Below the pieces are notes generated by a model. It saw only the letters and a program-made list of their open reading frames with translations, was not told where the DNA came from and did not search any database. This document shows positions 31,303 to 42,356 of a stretch of 64,000 nucleotides of DNA, in pieces. Numbering within the stretch: position 1 is the stretch's first letter; every line of letters begins with the position of its first letter. Source of the DNA: Paraescarpia echinospica (taxonomy: Eukaryota > Annelida > Polychaeta > Sabellida > Siboglinidae); NCBI GenBank assembly GCA_020002185.1, contig CM034534.1, positions 10,121,492-10,185,491 of the forward strand. The letters run 5' to 3'. Both the position numbers and the translations under genes were made by a program.

Positions 31303-34300
31303 ATGTGCCTACAGAACGTCTTTCGGGCTTTCCGTCCTGCCACCAGGGGTGTCACTCCGCGATTACCAGACACAGTGTATTCATTGATTAGACGTCTAGG
31401 ACTGTCCACGGCGCGTCCAACTCTGCGTGGCAGACGTGGGGGCACGCGCAAACAGCGCGCGATTCGAACGCGGATTACCAGCCGTTTTAAAGATTCTTCA
31501 CGAATTGTATGTCGGCAAGGCAATGTCAGTGCCAATCTGGTAACTCTAAGAGCCGCCCCTGTTATGCCACACGATACACCATTCGTCAATGTGGCATTAC
31601 TGAATGCTCGTTCCGTGTGCAATAAAGCTATCAAAATCAACGAATACGTCGTTGAACACAAATGCGACATCTTGGCGATAACCGAGACGTGGTTAAGGAA
31701 GAGCGGTGACGAAGTTGTTATTGCTGAAGTGACCCCTCCCGGGTTCCTCTTCCACCATGTGGCACGATCTTCTCGTCGTGGTGGCGGTGTTGCAATCTTG
31801 CACCGCGATACATTTACAACGAAGATTCTTCCTACTCTCCATTTGAATACCATTGAACTTCTCCGTGTGCAGTTCTCTGCAGCCCATTCTATATCGTTCG
31901 ACATGTGTGTCATCTACCACCCGCCTGCTTCAAGTAAGGCATCTGGAACTTCGTGTGAATTTTATGCTGAACTTGAATGCTTATTTACAGAAGCATCTGT
32001 TTCCGTTATACCAACCGTTATTGCTGGAGACTTTAATATTCATTTTGATGATGTAACGAAATCAGAACCGCTTCGCTATCTACTTGATTCCTACAATTTG
32101 CTGCAACACGTCCATTCGCCGACCCATAAAACAGGACATACATTGGACCTGGTGATAAGTCATGACAGCGATAACTTAGTATCTTCTGTTGTTGTTTATC
32201 CAGACTCCATATCGGACCACTATCGCATAGAACTGGCATTAAATGTGTTGAAACCGTCAGCTGAAACTTCAGTAATTGCCAAGCGCAACTTCCGCATCAT
32301 GGATGCTACAGTGTTTAATGATGACGTTAAATCTGTATGTTCTGGCATGTGTGCCCATGCTGACCGTCAGCAAGCGGAGGTCTTAGCATCGGACTACAAC
32401 ACCTGTCTCACTAACTGCTTAGACAAGCACGCTCCTTGGCGCTACGTACACGTCAGGAGCAACTCGCCGCATCCGTGGTATGACACTGAGGTCGACGAAG
32501 CAAGAGAGAAGAGGCGAACGTGTGAGAATCTGTGGAGAAGAACAAAACTCGAAATACACCGCCAATTATACGTCGCCGCTCGCGACGACTACACTACAAT
32601 GATAGCCAGTAAGAAAACCGAGTATTATCGCAGACAATTACAGAACGCTAATAACAAGAACATGTTTCGCATTCTGAGATCACTCGACGTACACAACATG
32701 CAACTTCCTGAATTCTGCTCAGTGAAGGAAGGATGTGATAAATTCTCACGTTTCTTCCAAGAAAAGATCGAGAAATTATTGATTAACTTGCACTACCGCA
32801 TTGCCGTTGACCCGACAGAGGACGAGACACGTTGTTTTACTGACCCAATTCAAGTGTTCGAGCCAACTACTACAGCCGAAATCACTAATATTCTTGGCAC
32901 TATGAATAAGACATGCTCACTTGATCCACTACCAACTAAGCAACTAAATGACAACATGGACAGTATCGTGCCTATCATCATACAAATTGTAAACGCTTCA
33001 CTCGAGGAGGCAGTCATGCCTGTGCTGCTTAAGCATGCAATTGTCCGGCCATTGCTCAAGAAACAATCACTCAACAAGGAAATACTCAACAACTACCGTC
33101 CAGTCAGCAACCTAAGCCATCTGTCAAAAGTCATAGAGAAAGTTATTGCGCGAAGGATCATCTCTCATATTTCCGATCAGCGAATGGAAGACTGTTTCCA
33201 ATCAGCCTACCGGAAGAATCATTCAACTGAAACCGCACTATTGTGTGTAACAAATGCCATGAAAGCCGCTATAGACAATAGACAAGGCACAGCACTAGTT
33301 CTTATTGACTTTAGTGCGGCCTTTGACACAATCAATCACAAGATAATGATCCAGCACCTTCGGTTGCGTTACGGCATTGTTGGCAAGGCGCTTGGCTGGC
33401 TGCAATCCTATCTGCAGAGCCGGACCCAGCGTGTGGTCATTCGTGATGCGTCATCGAATACAACTTGTGTGACATTGGGTGTCCCACAGGGTTCGGTGCT
33501 GGGTCCTTTGTTATTCTCGTTGTACGTACAACCCATTGGCGACATAATTAGAGCGCATGGACTTTGTTTTCATCATTATGCGGATGATCTGCAATTGTAC
33601 TGCCATTTTGACCTCACTGCGACTGCGTTGGCTGCTACTCGGCGACGTATGGAGGAGTGTCTAGATATTGTCAATCAGTGGATGACATCAAACTACATGT
33701 GCATGAACAACAATAAAACGGAATATCTTCCCGTAGTGCCAAAGAGTGCCGCTGCGCTTATTGACGGCAGTGTGATACGCGTAGGAGATGTTACGATTAC
33801 TGCCTCAAGATGTGTTCGTAACCTTGGTGTCGTTATGGATCGCCACCTCGATTTTAAGAAGCAAGTTTCAAGCATCGTCAGTGTGTGCTCATTTCACCTG
33901 CGCCATATTAACCAGATGAGTCGTTATCTCCCAACGTCGACAAAGGAACGTGTCGTCAACGCCATTATTACATCAAGGCTTGATTACTGCAATTCACTTC
34001 TATACGGCACTTCTGTCAACAACATCGCTCGACTGCAGAGAATGCACAACTCTGCTGCTAGGTTGATCCTACGCCGCCCACGGAGTGACAGCGCCATGCC
34101 TCTGTTGTGCATTCTTCACTGGTTGCCTGTAGCACACAGAATCGACTTTAAGCTATTAGTGTTTACATATAAAGCTGTGCATGGCGATGCCCCGAAATAT
34201 TTATGCGACCTTGTATGCCCATACAAACCAACAAGAGCCCTGCGCTCTACCAACAATAACATGTTAACGGTCCTGCGGACTCATGTCAAAGCTGGGGACA

Positions 34301-34771
34301 ATTCGTTTGCGGTCGCCGCAGCGACTTTGTGGAACACTTTGCCTAATGACATTAAAACGTCTGATTGTCTCTCTACTTTCAAGGCACGCTTAAAGACTCA
34401 TTTTTTTAGACTCTCGTTCTTGTCCAATGTGGCATAGTTTACTCTCTGCATTGATTTGTTTTATATCTCTTATGTATTAATTAACCTATTTATATATTTA
34501 TTTTATACTTACATGTACATTAGTTCAGTTAAATGAATTGACAATGTCTTATTTCTACATAGAACTGTAGCTATGATCATTATTTTAATATATTTATTTA
34601 ATTACTGTATTTATTCGTATTTTACTAATATTTAAATTTTCTTTTAGAAAATGCATGCTTATTTAGCCATAATTAATACCTCTATCTGGGTTCTACATGT
34701 TGTAAAGCGCCACGAACAATTTATAATTGGATCTGGCGCTATATTAAATAAAATATATTATTATTATTATT
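31260..34771 (+). mobile_element. L2-clade LINE, coding-intact copy
   Basis: The element carries the ORF at 31303-34437 and a 3' UTR of about 330 bp ending in GTAAAGCGCCACGAACAATT, TTGGATCTGGCGCTATATTA and (ATT)n at 34757-34771. This tail type is usual for L2-like LINEs. The 5' boundary is approximate and I could not define a target-site duplication. Confidence 0.85.
31303..34437 (+). CDS. L2-clade LINE ORF2: endonuclease and reverse transcriptase, intact
   Basis: Uninterrupted ORF of 1,044 codons from ATG 31303; the same frame is open back to 31276 but without another ATG. A basic N-terminus of about 90 aa is followed by an APE endonuclease with LLNARSVCNKA, AITETWLRK, IAGDFNIHFDD, THKTGHTLDLVIS and SISDHYRIEL. 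The reverse transcriptase has [59 protein letters not shown] and the catalytic HHYADDLQLY (Y759-D762). The C-terminal region has LHWLPVAHRIDFKL and ATLWNTLPNDIK. These are L2-type motifs. All visible catalytic residues are kept and there are no stops, so the protein could be functional. It is the only intact retroelement ORF in the window and lies between THG1L and RAB24. Confidence 0.95.
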   Translation: MCLQNVFRAFRPATRGVTPRLPDTVYSLIRRLGLSTARPTLRGRRGGTRKQRAIRTRITSRFKDSSRIVCRQGNVSANLVTLRAAPVMPHDTPFVNVALLNARSVCNKAIKINEYVVEHKCDILAITETWLRKSGDEVVIAEVTPPGFLFHHVARSSRRGGGVAILHRDTFTTKILPTLHLNTIELLRVQFSAAHSISFDMCVIYHPPASSKASGTSCEFYAELECLFTEASVSVIPTVIAGDFNIHFDDVTKSEPLRYLLDSYNLLQHVHSPTHKTGHTLDLVISHDSDNLVSSVVVYPDSISDHYRIELALNVLKPSAETSVIAKRNFRIMDATVFNDDVKSVCSGMCAHADRQQAEVLASDYNTCLTNCLDKHAPWRYVHVRSNSPHPWYDTEVDEAREKRRTCENLWRRTKLEIHRQLYVAARDDYTTMIASKKTEYYRRQLQNANNKNMFRILRSLDVHNMQLPEFCSVKEGCDKFSRFFQEKIEKLLINLHYRIAVDPTEDETRCFTDPIQVFEPTTTAEITNILGTMNKTCSLDPLPTKQLNDNMDSIVPIIIQIVNASLEEAVMPVLLKHAIVRPLLKKQSLNKEILNNYRPVSNLSHLSKVIEKVIARRIISHISDQRMEDCFQSAYRKNHSTETALLCVTNAMKAAIDNRQGTALVLIDFSAAFDTINHKIMIQHLRLRYGIVGKALGWLQSYLQSRTQRVVIRDASSNTTCVTLGVPQGSVLGPLLFSLYVQPIGDIIRAHGLCFHHYADDLQLYCHFDLTATALAATRRRMEECLDIVNQWMTSNYMCMNNNKTEYLPVVPKSAAALIDGSVIRVGDVTITASRCVRNLGVVMDRHLDFKKQVSSIVSVCSFHLRHINQMSRYLPTSTKERVVNAIITSRLDYCNSLLYGTSVNNIARLQRMHNSAARLILRRPRSDSAMPLLCILHWLPVAHRIDFKLLVFTYKAVHGDAPKYLCDLVCPYKPTRALRSTNNNMLTVLRTHVKAGDNSFAVAAATLWNTLPNDIKTSDCLSTFKARLKTHFFRLSFLSNVA

Positions 34772-36261
34772 AGGTAATCTTTCTGACCCTAACTCTACCC
34801 CCCACCCCAAGGAATTAGGCAGGTAATAACTTAGGCCAGTTAAGTAAAAGATTGCTGGAAGGAAAAACAATTAGTCTGACACCATTAGTACTCAGCTTAT
34901 GGTGCTCCCGCTGGAGTATGTCATTGGTGCTGTGGGGGCTGTGCAGAGGATGGTATCAGGACTAAGGTACACCTGTATTTAGATTATGAAACTAGACAAA
35001 AGGTTTCAAACTTGCCAACACTGACCTATCGAAGAGACATTATAAATGTATATATAATTTTCAATTACAGTTACAATTACCGATTATTTTGCATTTCAAA
35101 TACAATTACCGTCCCAAAATATATTCAATTACAATTAAAATTGTCAATTACAATTTAAATTGTCAATTACAATGGATAAATAAAATATAAAATAATTCCA
35201 CAGTGAAAGGATAATGTTACTGCACAGCCTTACAGTCATTTGACTGTATTTAACTAAATTACAATTAGTACAGCCAGCCTGTGTAGCACTGAACCACAGG
35301 CCTATCTTTTGTTCTTGGCCTCCTACTTGTGCTAGAGTTAGTGCTTCAATGGGTCAGTACTTGTTTACATAGCATGGCATCTTTACATTCTCACATTAGA
35401 TGTTTAATCAGGATTTGTATGAAGACACACAAAGTTATTTTCTGAAGCTCTTCGAAAACTACAGTAAACGGAGGAAGCATTTCTTTAGTCAGAGGTGTTG
35501 ATATAGAGAATTGTCTCCGGGAAACCATTGTCACAATATAGAGTTTACAAGATCTGGATAAATCACAGTCAAATTTGACTACAAAACTAAACTAAGGCAA
35601 GAGTGGTACATACACCCTCGCAAACCAGCAGTGGTGACTCCATGCATACACCACCCCCGGCAGATAACCTACACAATGTATGGAAGTACGCTGAATCTTT
35701 AGTTAGAGAGATGGTCCTGCTAGGTGGCATATGCGGTGGTGTTGTTTACTTTGGGCCTCACGCAAATTTGTCGGGTTTTTTACAACTGAAAGGCAGTTCT
35801 TTGAACTGTAAGTCAGCAAGTAGACGAATTACGACCCCAACTACAAAAAAACGGAAAATCAGATGATGAGATCAGCTAAGTAAACATTTCTGTCAGATCA
35901 AAATTTGTATTTCCCACTGGTTTGGTTACGACTTCGCTGGAAGTAAACAAACTGTCTTAGGTCACCAATCTAATAATATTTTAACACTAATTTAGGCTAG
36001 TTGATACCATAAATAGTTGACACCCTAAATCATGGTATTGACACCTAATCTAGTGACAGATCTTATAGATATATATATATTTTAGCTGGCTGCTTTTATT
36101 TGTTTATTCTTTATCATTTATTACTATTTACATTACATTATTCTACTTATTTATTCTTTTAACACAGATTTATATTAACTTTTTATTTAAAATTTTACGA
36201 CAATCGTGGGTACATTTAAATACTTTGTTTTTACAACAAACTCCATGTTTCGCATGAAAAC
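34772..36261. other. Non-coding spacer with short repeats
   Basis: AT-rich, no credible gene. It contains the CAATTACA-type array at 35055-35175 and a short open frame (35603-35866) without recognisable domains. Confidence 0.5.
35055..35175. repeat. CAATTACA short-motif array
   Basis: Repeated CAATTACAATT-type words with interspersed CAAATACA and CAATTACCG. Related in design to the arrays at 38360-38500 and 50140-51110. Confidence 0.7.
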
Positions 36262-38355
36262 ATGTCCCAGTCGAACACAGACTCAACATTATTAGATCAG
36301 TTAACGTTATATCTGTGTGGAGCATGCCACACATCAGTTAACTGGCAACATACAGGCATTTATTGTGAATGTTGTTCCGACTGGTTTCATGCTGAATGTC
36401 AGGGCATTCAGGACCTTACACACGATGGTCTATCCAGTCTTGGACATTAATAAAGTGTAGAACACATCACTACAGCCATACTTTGTTTTATCTACCATCC
36501 ACAGTAAGTGATACCTCAAGTTCAGTCTATTCTACACCCGGTGCATACTGTTGCATGATCATAAGGTCACTAGAGAGTTGTATAAGGAGCGAGTTGAAAC
36601 AACATGATATTAAAGATGTTCCATAACCAGCATGTGTGTTGGTCGCTGTCGCTCAACTAAGCAAGCTCGCTTGACATAGGTTGGTATGTAGTAGACATGA
36701 AACAAGTACGACACTGATTCTGCCGCCACGCCTGACAAAGAGACATCCTTCAAACCACCCCTGCCTTCATTATCTGCTAAACCCGTGTTAAAACCCGCTC
36801 ACCAGACAAGACCTCTACAAATTGTAAATCTCAATGCACAGTAAATTGTCAACAAGAAAGGAACATTGCTAAACCTCACTGAGGCAACAAAGCCAGATAT
36901 TATCATGATAACGGAAACATGGCTGAAACTGGACATGCAAATGTCTGAATTCATAGATTCAGAGACATTCATTAGTTACAGACGTGACAGAAATAACGGA
37001 CTTTACAGACGTGACAGAAATAACGGACAACAGGACGGAGGAGTACTTCTGGCCATCAACTCTGTATTAACATCCTGTCTCACCTCATATGAGGCTGTTG
37101 ACAATACTGAATCCATCTTTGCCACAGTTTATCTACCCAAAGGAGGAAAACTCATTGCTGGGTGTTTCTACAGACCCTATTCTAATGATGCAGAAAGCAT
37201 CTGTACCCTAGACCTAACACTCAAAGCTATCACAAAACAAAACAAGAACAGCATCCTCCTTCTTCGTGGGGATTGCAAACTCCTGGATGGAACCAGGCTG
37301 ACAACACAATCAAGTCTAACTGTGCATACAGGGATCACCATGTTACATTCAAAGAGACCCTTGATGACAACGGTCTATCTCAAATTGTAGAAGAACCAAC
37401 CAGAGCTCACAACATCCTAGACCTGATTATAACCAACAGACCATCAAAGATAAACCGAACGTAAGTCCTGCCAGGAATATGAGATCACGAAGCAGTGTAC
37501 ACTGAACTCATCGTTCATGCTACGCGAAAGAAGCGCAAAAGATTAAATAAATATCTGTACCACAAAGCCAACTGGACATCCTTAGCTCTTGATAAGACCG
37601 GGAACACAGAAGAGCTATAGACAGCTTTTAAGACCAGCGCGCAAAGTGGTACAGAGAAGCACATTCCAACAAAACTCACAAGAGCTTGGTCCCATGCTCC
37701 CTGGCTGAATGACAAACTGGCCAAGAAGATCAAAAAGAGAAGCAAACTGTATAAGAGATCGAGAAGTATGGACGAGAACGAGATGAAGCGGCATTCAAAG
37801 CCCTCAAGTATGATATCCAAAGAGAACTAAGACAACGTCACAACATCTTCATTGGCCACCTTCGTACACAGCAGTCAGGTGAGCCGTTCAACACAAAGTC
37901 ATTCTGGAGCTACATCAATCACCAACGAAAGGGTGATGAGACAGCCCCACCCCTTAAAGCTGACGGCATCCTCTATGCGACTTCTACCAAGAAAGCCGAG
38001 ATCTTAAACCAACAGTTCAAATCGGTCTTCACTCCACCCTCTGAGGAGGCAATCACCTCACAACCCTCTAGAAATGCCCCACTCATGGGAGACATTGTAA
38101 TCTCAGTGGCAGGAGTCTGCGCACTACTCGACAAACTCATCCTTAAGAAAGCCCCCGGCCCAGATGGAATTAACAACCACATCCTAAAGAACATGACCGA
38201 GGTGATTGCACCTATCCTCACAAGGATATTCCAACTATCCATGGATGAAGGTGTGCCCCCACAAGACTGGCAAACTGCCAACATAACCCTAGTTTTCAAG
38301 AAGAAAGGGTCCAAAGCAGATCCAGCAAACTACAGACCAATCAGTCTTACCTCCA
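36262..38355 (+). mobile_element. PHD-finger-containing LINE, broken
   Basis: 36262-36450 encodes a Cys/His-rich PHD-like finger (CGACHTSVNW, IYCECCSDWFHAECQGI) ending at a stop. The APE endonuclease follows in frames broken near 37270: MITETWLKL, QDGGVLLAIN, ATVYLPKGGKLIAGCFYRPY, then EEPTRAHNILDLIITNRPSK. From 37830 a coherent frame gives RELRQRHNIFIGHLRTQQSG, KAPGPDGINNHILKNM, DWQTANITLVFKKKG and NYRPISLTS, the start of reverse transcriptase. Homology stops abruptly near 38355, before the catalytic palm motifs. A perfect-looking 27-bp duplication lies in the endonuclease (36977-37030). Several stops and frameshifts make it inactive. Confidence 0.87.
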
Positions 38356-39799
38356 CCCCCACTTGGGTCCAAATACACATTTTGGGATCAAATACAACTC
38401 GGCCAAATCAAATACATTGCTTTTCTAGATTTCAATTCAAATACAAATACATTTTTCCAATTCAAATACATTGTAACTTTTGATTCAAATACGATTCCAA
38501 TACATGGCTCCTGTTTCAATTTCTCTCCCTCGTTGTGGGCCTAACTCCAGTCCCAGCTGCTGTGCACACAATGATTGAGCCATTGGTGAAACAATGTGAA
38601 ATGATCAGTAGGATCATAAATTCATGAGTTCAGATAAAACTGCTCAATGAAAGATTGTAGGAGTAGCAAGCCAATTACTCTGATGTGCTGTGCTTCTGTT
38701 TGCATTGGTTGTCCTTGACTGACTACACTTTGGAGGAAACCTGGCTTCTTTTGTGCTAGCCCTGACATTTAGCAGGTGACAATACGATTCTTTGAAGCAC
38801 ATTCCCAGCCAAAACCTGTTTTCATGGCTATGGATGGTGACAGGCCTCACTGGCGCTTCCCATTCATTCACTCATGAATTGCTGGATAATGTTTGACCAG
38901 CAGCTTCACCTTAGGCCAAATTGTCCTAGTGCTGCCTGCCCACTATTGACCCTACCAAAAATGTTGAAGAAAATTTTTGAAATATTTGGCAGATTTAAAA
39001 TGTATGTATATATATAGACCAAATATCAAATACGTGCACTTTATGATTGCCGCCTCGTAGCTATTTCATGTGCTAATTTTTTTGTTCTTTCGCGAAATAT
39101 ATATTCAGCGTCGGTGACTAGCGCGAAATGACACCACAAAGTTACTTACATTCCTATAAAATCGCAAGATTAGTAGCAACATTGTTTAGTCGTCTTAGGG
39201 GCCAGTTAGGATTTACCTCTTGGAAAGGTGGAATTAACTCCATTGGACAACATGAATGACATCACTTGTCAGTTGTCCAATCACTGAATATTTCCGAGGG
39301 ATCCCCGGTGTCTCCAATGGTGATACCTTGGTGAGTTTTGACATACTAGAAATCTAGACATTCATGTAACATGGCACCAAATAAGAAACTGCATTTGGGA
39401 GACGTGTGGGACTCGGAAAAAACCCAGAAAATGTTACTATTATAGTATGTGCCCACATTAAATCACAATGCTGGAAGCAAGAAAAAAATCACCACAACCA
39501 AGTACCAGTGGTAAAGTGGAAACCACATCTCAACTGAGTACCAGTAGTAAAGTGGAAACCACACCTCAACACAATTAAAAAATCATGATTACTGACTTTT
39601 ATCAATCATGATTACTACATTTACAAGTAGTGTATTGTTGTTTTATATAGATCCCCCTCTATATTGAGTTAAGGTTAAAACATACCTCTGAAAGCACCAT
39701 TTTTAAGCTAGTTTAAAAAAATCTCCAGGGGAATGTGCCCCCAGACCCCCCTAGCAACACTTCGCACCTGCAGCGCTCGCGCAGCCCACCCCTACCACC
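38356..39799. other. Insertion or replacement inside the PHD LINE
   Basis: Non-coding DNA interrupting reverse-transcriptase homology. It begins with CAAATACA-type repeats (38360-38500). The last part has GGGGAATGTGCCCCCAGACCC, a motif often seen near the ends of non-autonomous DNA transposons. Boundaries are uncertain. Confidence 0.5.
38360..38500. repeat. CAAATACA short-motif array
   Basis: Repeated TTCAAATACA, CAAATACAAATACA and CCAATACA words within about 140 bp. Compare the arrays at 35055 and 50140, and a reverse-complement version near 63700-63840. Confidence 0.7.
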
Positions 39800-39965
39800 T
39801 CACCCTTCATTTTATCCAGGGTAAACATGGTGTGAAACCATCACAATCACCAGGAAGAGGAACGCCATCCATAATGATTACCATCTACATGGACACACAC
39901 TACAACATGCAGATGAGATCAAATACCTAGGCCTGACTACATCTCATGACCTGAAATGGAACTAA
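39800..39965 (+). mobile_element. LINE reverse-transcriptase C-terminal fragment
   Basis: One frame reads RNAIHNDYHLHGHTLQHADE followed by IKYLGLTTSHDLKWN, the thumb-side motif after FADD in CR1/RTE-like ORF2. It may be the downstream remnant of the PHD LINE. Confidence 0.7.
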
Positions 39966-40589
39966 CATAGCCATGGCATAGCCTAGGAGCAACACCACTG
40001 GCCGAAGACATCCTTCGGGATGTTGTGCCAAAAATGAAAATGGGCCGAACACTCTGTCAAACGATATCTTTGGCTGGGTTTAACTTCGGCGTTTCGCAAA
40101 CCGATCTGCCAGCAGCGATTCGTCTCACCCAAGTGCTACGCCTACGGTCTATGTCTATGACCATTCCATGTGGACCAATACTAAAATATAGAAAAGACTC
40201 AATTATCGCCCATGGATTTTATTCCAAAACAGTTTAGTATCCAATCGTCAGCTGTTGTAAAAATTACCAATACCAGCTACACCCCATAAGTACTTACACA
40301 GAGTTGGTGATATTGTTATGTGCACTTTATATTCGCAAAGAAACGCTACTGCAAAACCTCGTGCAACACTTTTGACATCCCAGCAAATGGCAAAAGTTAA
40401 GAGTGGTTACCCGTTTATACGCTAGTGGTGCGTATTTTGACGTTTCTGCAGGGGATGTCAATATTGCGCTGAGTAAAACTGAAACTTTGGGACACATCTC
40501 TCAAAAGGTACGATATTAAACGCAAACGTACAATCGGAATATCGCCAAAATGATGATAATTGTTTCCCGCAGTTAGTGAGATTTATATA

Positions 40590-41690
40590 GAAGACAACGT
40601 GTAAGGGTCAATAATTATTTTTCAGACTGGCATGATGTCATCAGCGGCATACCACAAGGATCGGTGATTGGCCCCCTACTTTTTATTATATTTATTAATG
40701 ACTTACCGGATGTTATAAAGAACTCCGAAGTATTCCTGTTTGCGGATGATATGAAACTTTTCCATCCAATTTACACCAATGAAGATTGCACAAAGCTTCA
40801 ACAAGATCTTACCCATGCAGAACATTGGACATACGAATCTCTCTTAAAGTTCCACCCAGACAAATGCAGCCATATGAGAGTAGGATCATCAACCATAAGA
40901 AATGACAGCTACACACTGGGACCTAATGATCATATAACGCTGGCAAGTACGGATAAGGTGAAGGATATTGGCATCACTTTTGACTCATCACTAAACTTTG
41001 AGGCACATATGTCGGAAAAAATTAATAAAGCCAATTCAATGATGGGGATAATTCGTCGCACTTTTGATTACGTGGATGAACAGTGTTTTTCTACTGTTTT
41101 TAAATCTCTCGTCCGCCCACATATTGAATATGCAAATCAAGTATGGGCTCCCTACTTAATGAAACACATTACAGCTCTTGAAAATGTTCAGCGTAGAGCA
41201 ACCAAATTAATTCCAGGTTTTAAAGATCTTGAATATAATGAACGTCTGCAAAGACTAAAATTACCAACTCTGTCATATCGTCGCCTCAGAGGAGACATGA
41301 TTGAATTGTATAAGATTTTAACAGACAAATATGATACAGCTGTGACATCAAACTTTATAACTTTGAGGGATACTGAATCATGTACGCGAGGACATCACCT
41401 AAAAATATTCAAAGGACGTTGTCGGTTAAACATTAAAAAAAATTCATTTATACACCGATGCACGGACGTATGGAACAGCCTCCCACAGTCTGTGGTAGAG
41501 GCTCCATCAGTCCAGTCCTTTGAGGGGAAATTAGACAAATTATGGAAAAACCACCCAATTAAACTTGATTACACAGCCCCATCCCTATTATGGAACAACT
41601 CGTCAGATGCATGCGCACCATATAGTTTGACGACAAACATCAGAGCTGGCATAAGAGGCATCACAGCCTAGAAGCCAGAAGAGGACCTGT
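40590..41690 (+). mobile_element. 5'-truncated CR1-like LINE with intact 3' half
   Basis: Plus-strand reading starts near 40590 (RRQRVRVNNYFSDWHDVISG) and continues as an open frame to the TAG ending at 41671: GIPQGSVIGPLLFIIFINDL, the catalytic FLFADDMKLF, KDIGITFDSSLNFEAHM, RRATKLIPGFKDL, RRLRGDMIELYKI and WNSLPQSVVEAPSV. The endonuclease and early reverse transcriptase are missing. The tail has GTAAGAATCTGTAAGAAT repeats as in CR1 3' ends. It resembles the element at 17220-20490 in its C-terminal motifs but is clearly another subfamily. Confidence 0.9.
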
Positions 41691-42224
41691 AAGAATCTGT
41701 AAGAATATAGAAACCAAGTGATTATATAACTGTAACGGTTCTCATATCTCTGAGTCTGAGTGAGTGAGTCGAACTCGGTCATCTTTCGTGGCATGTTCCC
41801 CTTTCGTGTTTATTGGGGCGGAGTGCGAGGGTTCAGTTGTAGTCCCATTCCAAGACATCAATGAAATATGAGCACATAGCATTGGGGACTGTAAATCCAG
41901 TAACAATAAGATAACAACAAGTTCCCAACGTTAATATTCCGAAGAAAATATTGCAGTTGTATGTTTTTCTAAATTCTAATAGCTAATTCTATGTGTATGA
42001 TGAATGAATCATTGAATCATGAATGGCACTATTCACTATTCAGTCATTCCACAGTATGACTAATTGACAATGTGAAATATCTCTACCTTCAAAGATTGAT
42101 GCCATGTTCACACAGATATACCAGGTCATTCTGTGACTGTTCTCTGGACGGTTTCTGTTTATTCTATGTTTCTTTTTGTCAAGTAATGCCTGCAATCATA
42201 TTTTTATGTTGATTTGTTTTTGCA

Positions 42225-42356
42225 GTTACATAGAAAGATGGAACCACGTGAATGACGTGTCAGCCACTCCACCATCGCTGTCTGTGTGCTCTAGATGGAA
42301 ACTCATTGGACTTGAGGAAATGTTGTAAATTTAAGACATACTGATACCGTGACACA
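42225..42356 (+). other. Probable RAB24 5' UTR segment
   Basis: TTTGTTTTTGCAG at 42213-42225 looks like an acceptor, so a 5' UTR exon may begin here and run into the RAB24 start codon at 42357. It contains a short upstream ATG frame (ATGGAACCACGTGAATGA). Inference only. Confidence 0.4.

Noticed and set aside
31272..31913. 213-codon minus-strand ORF
   Set aside because: Antisense shadow of the L2 ORF; no recognisable motif.
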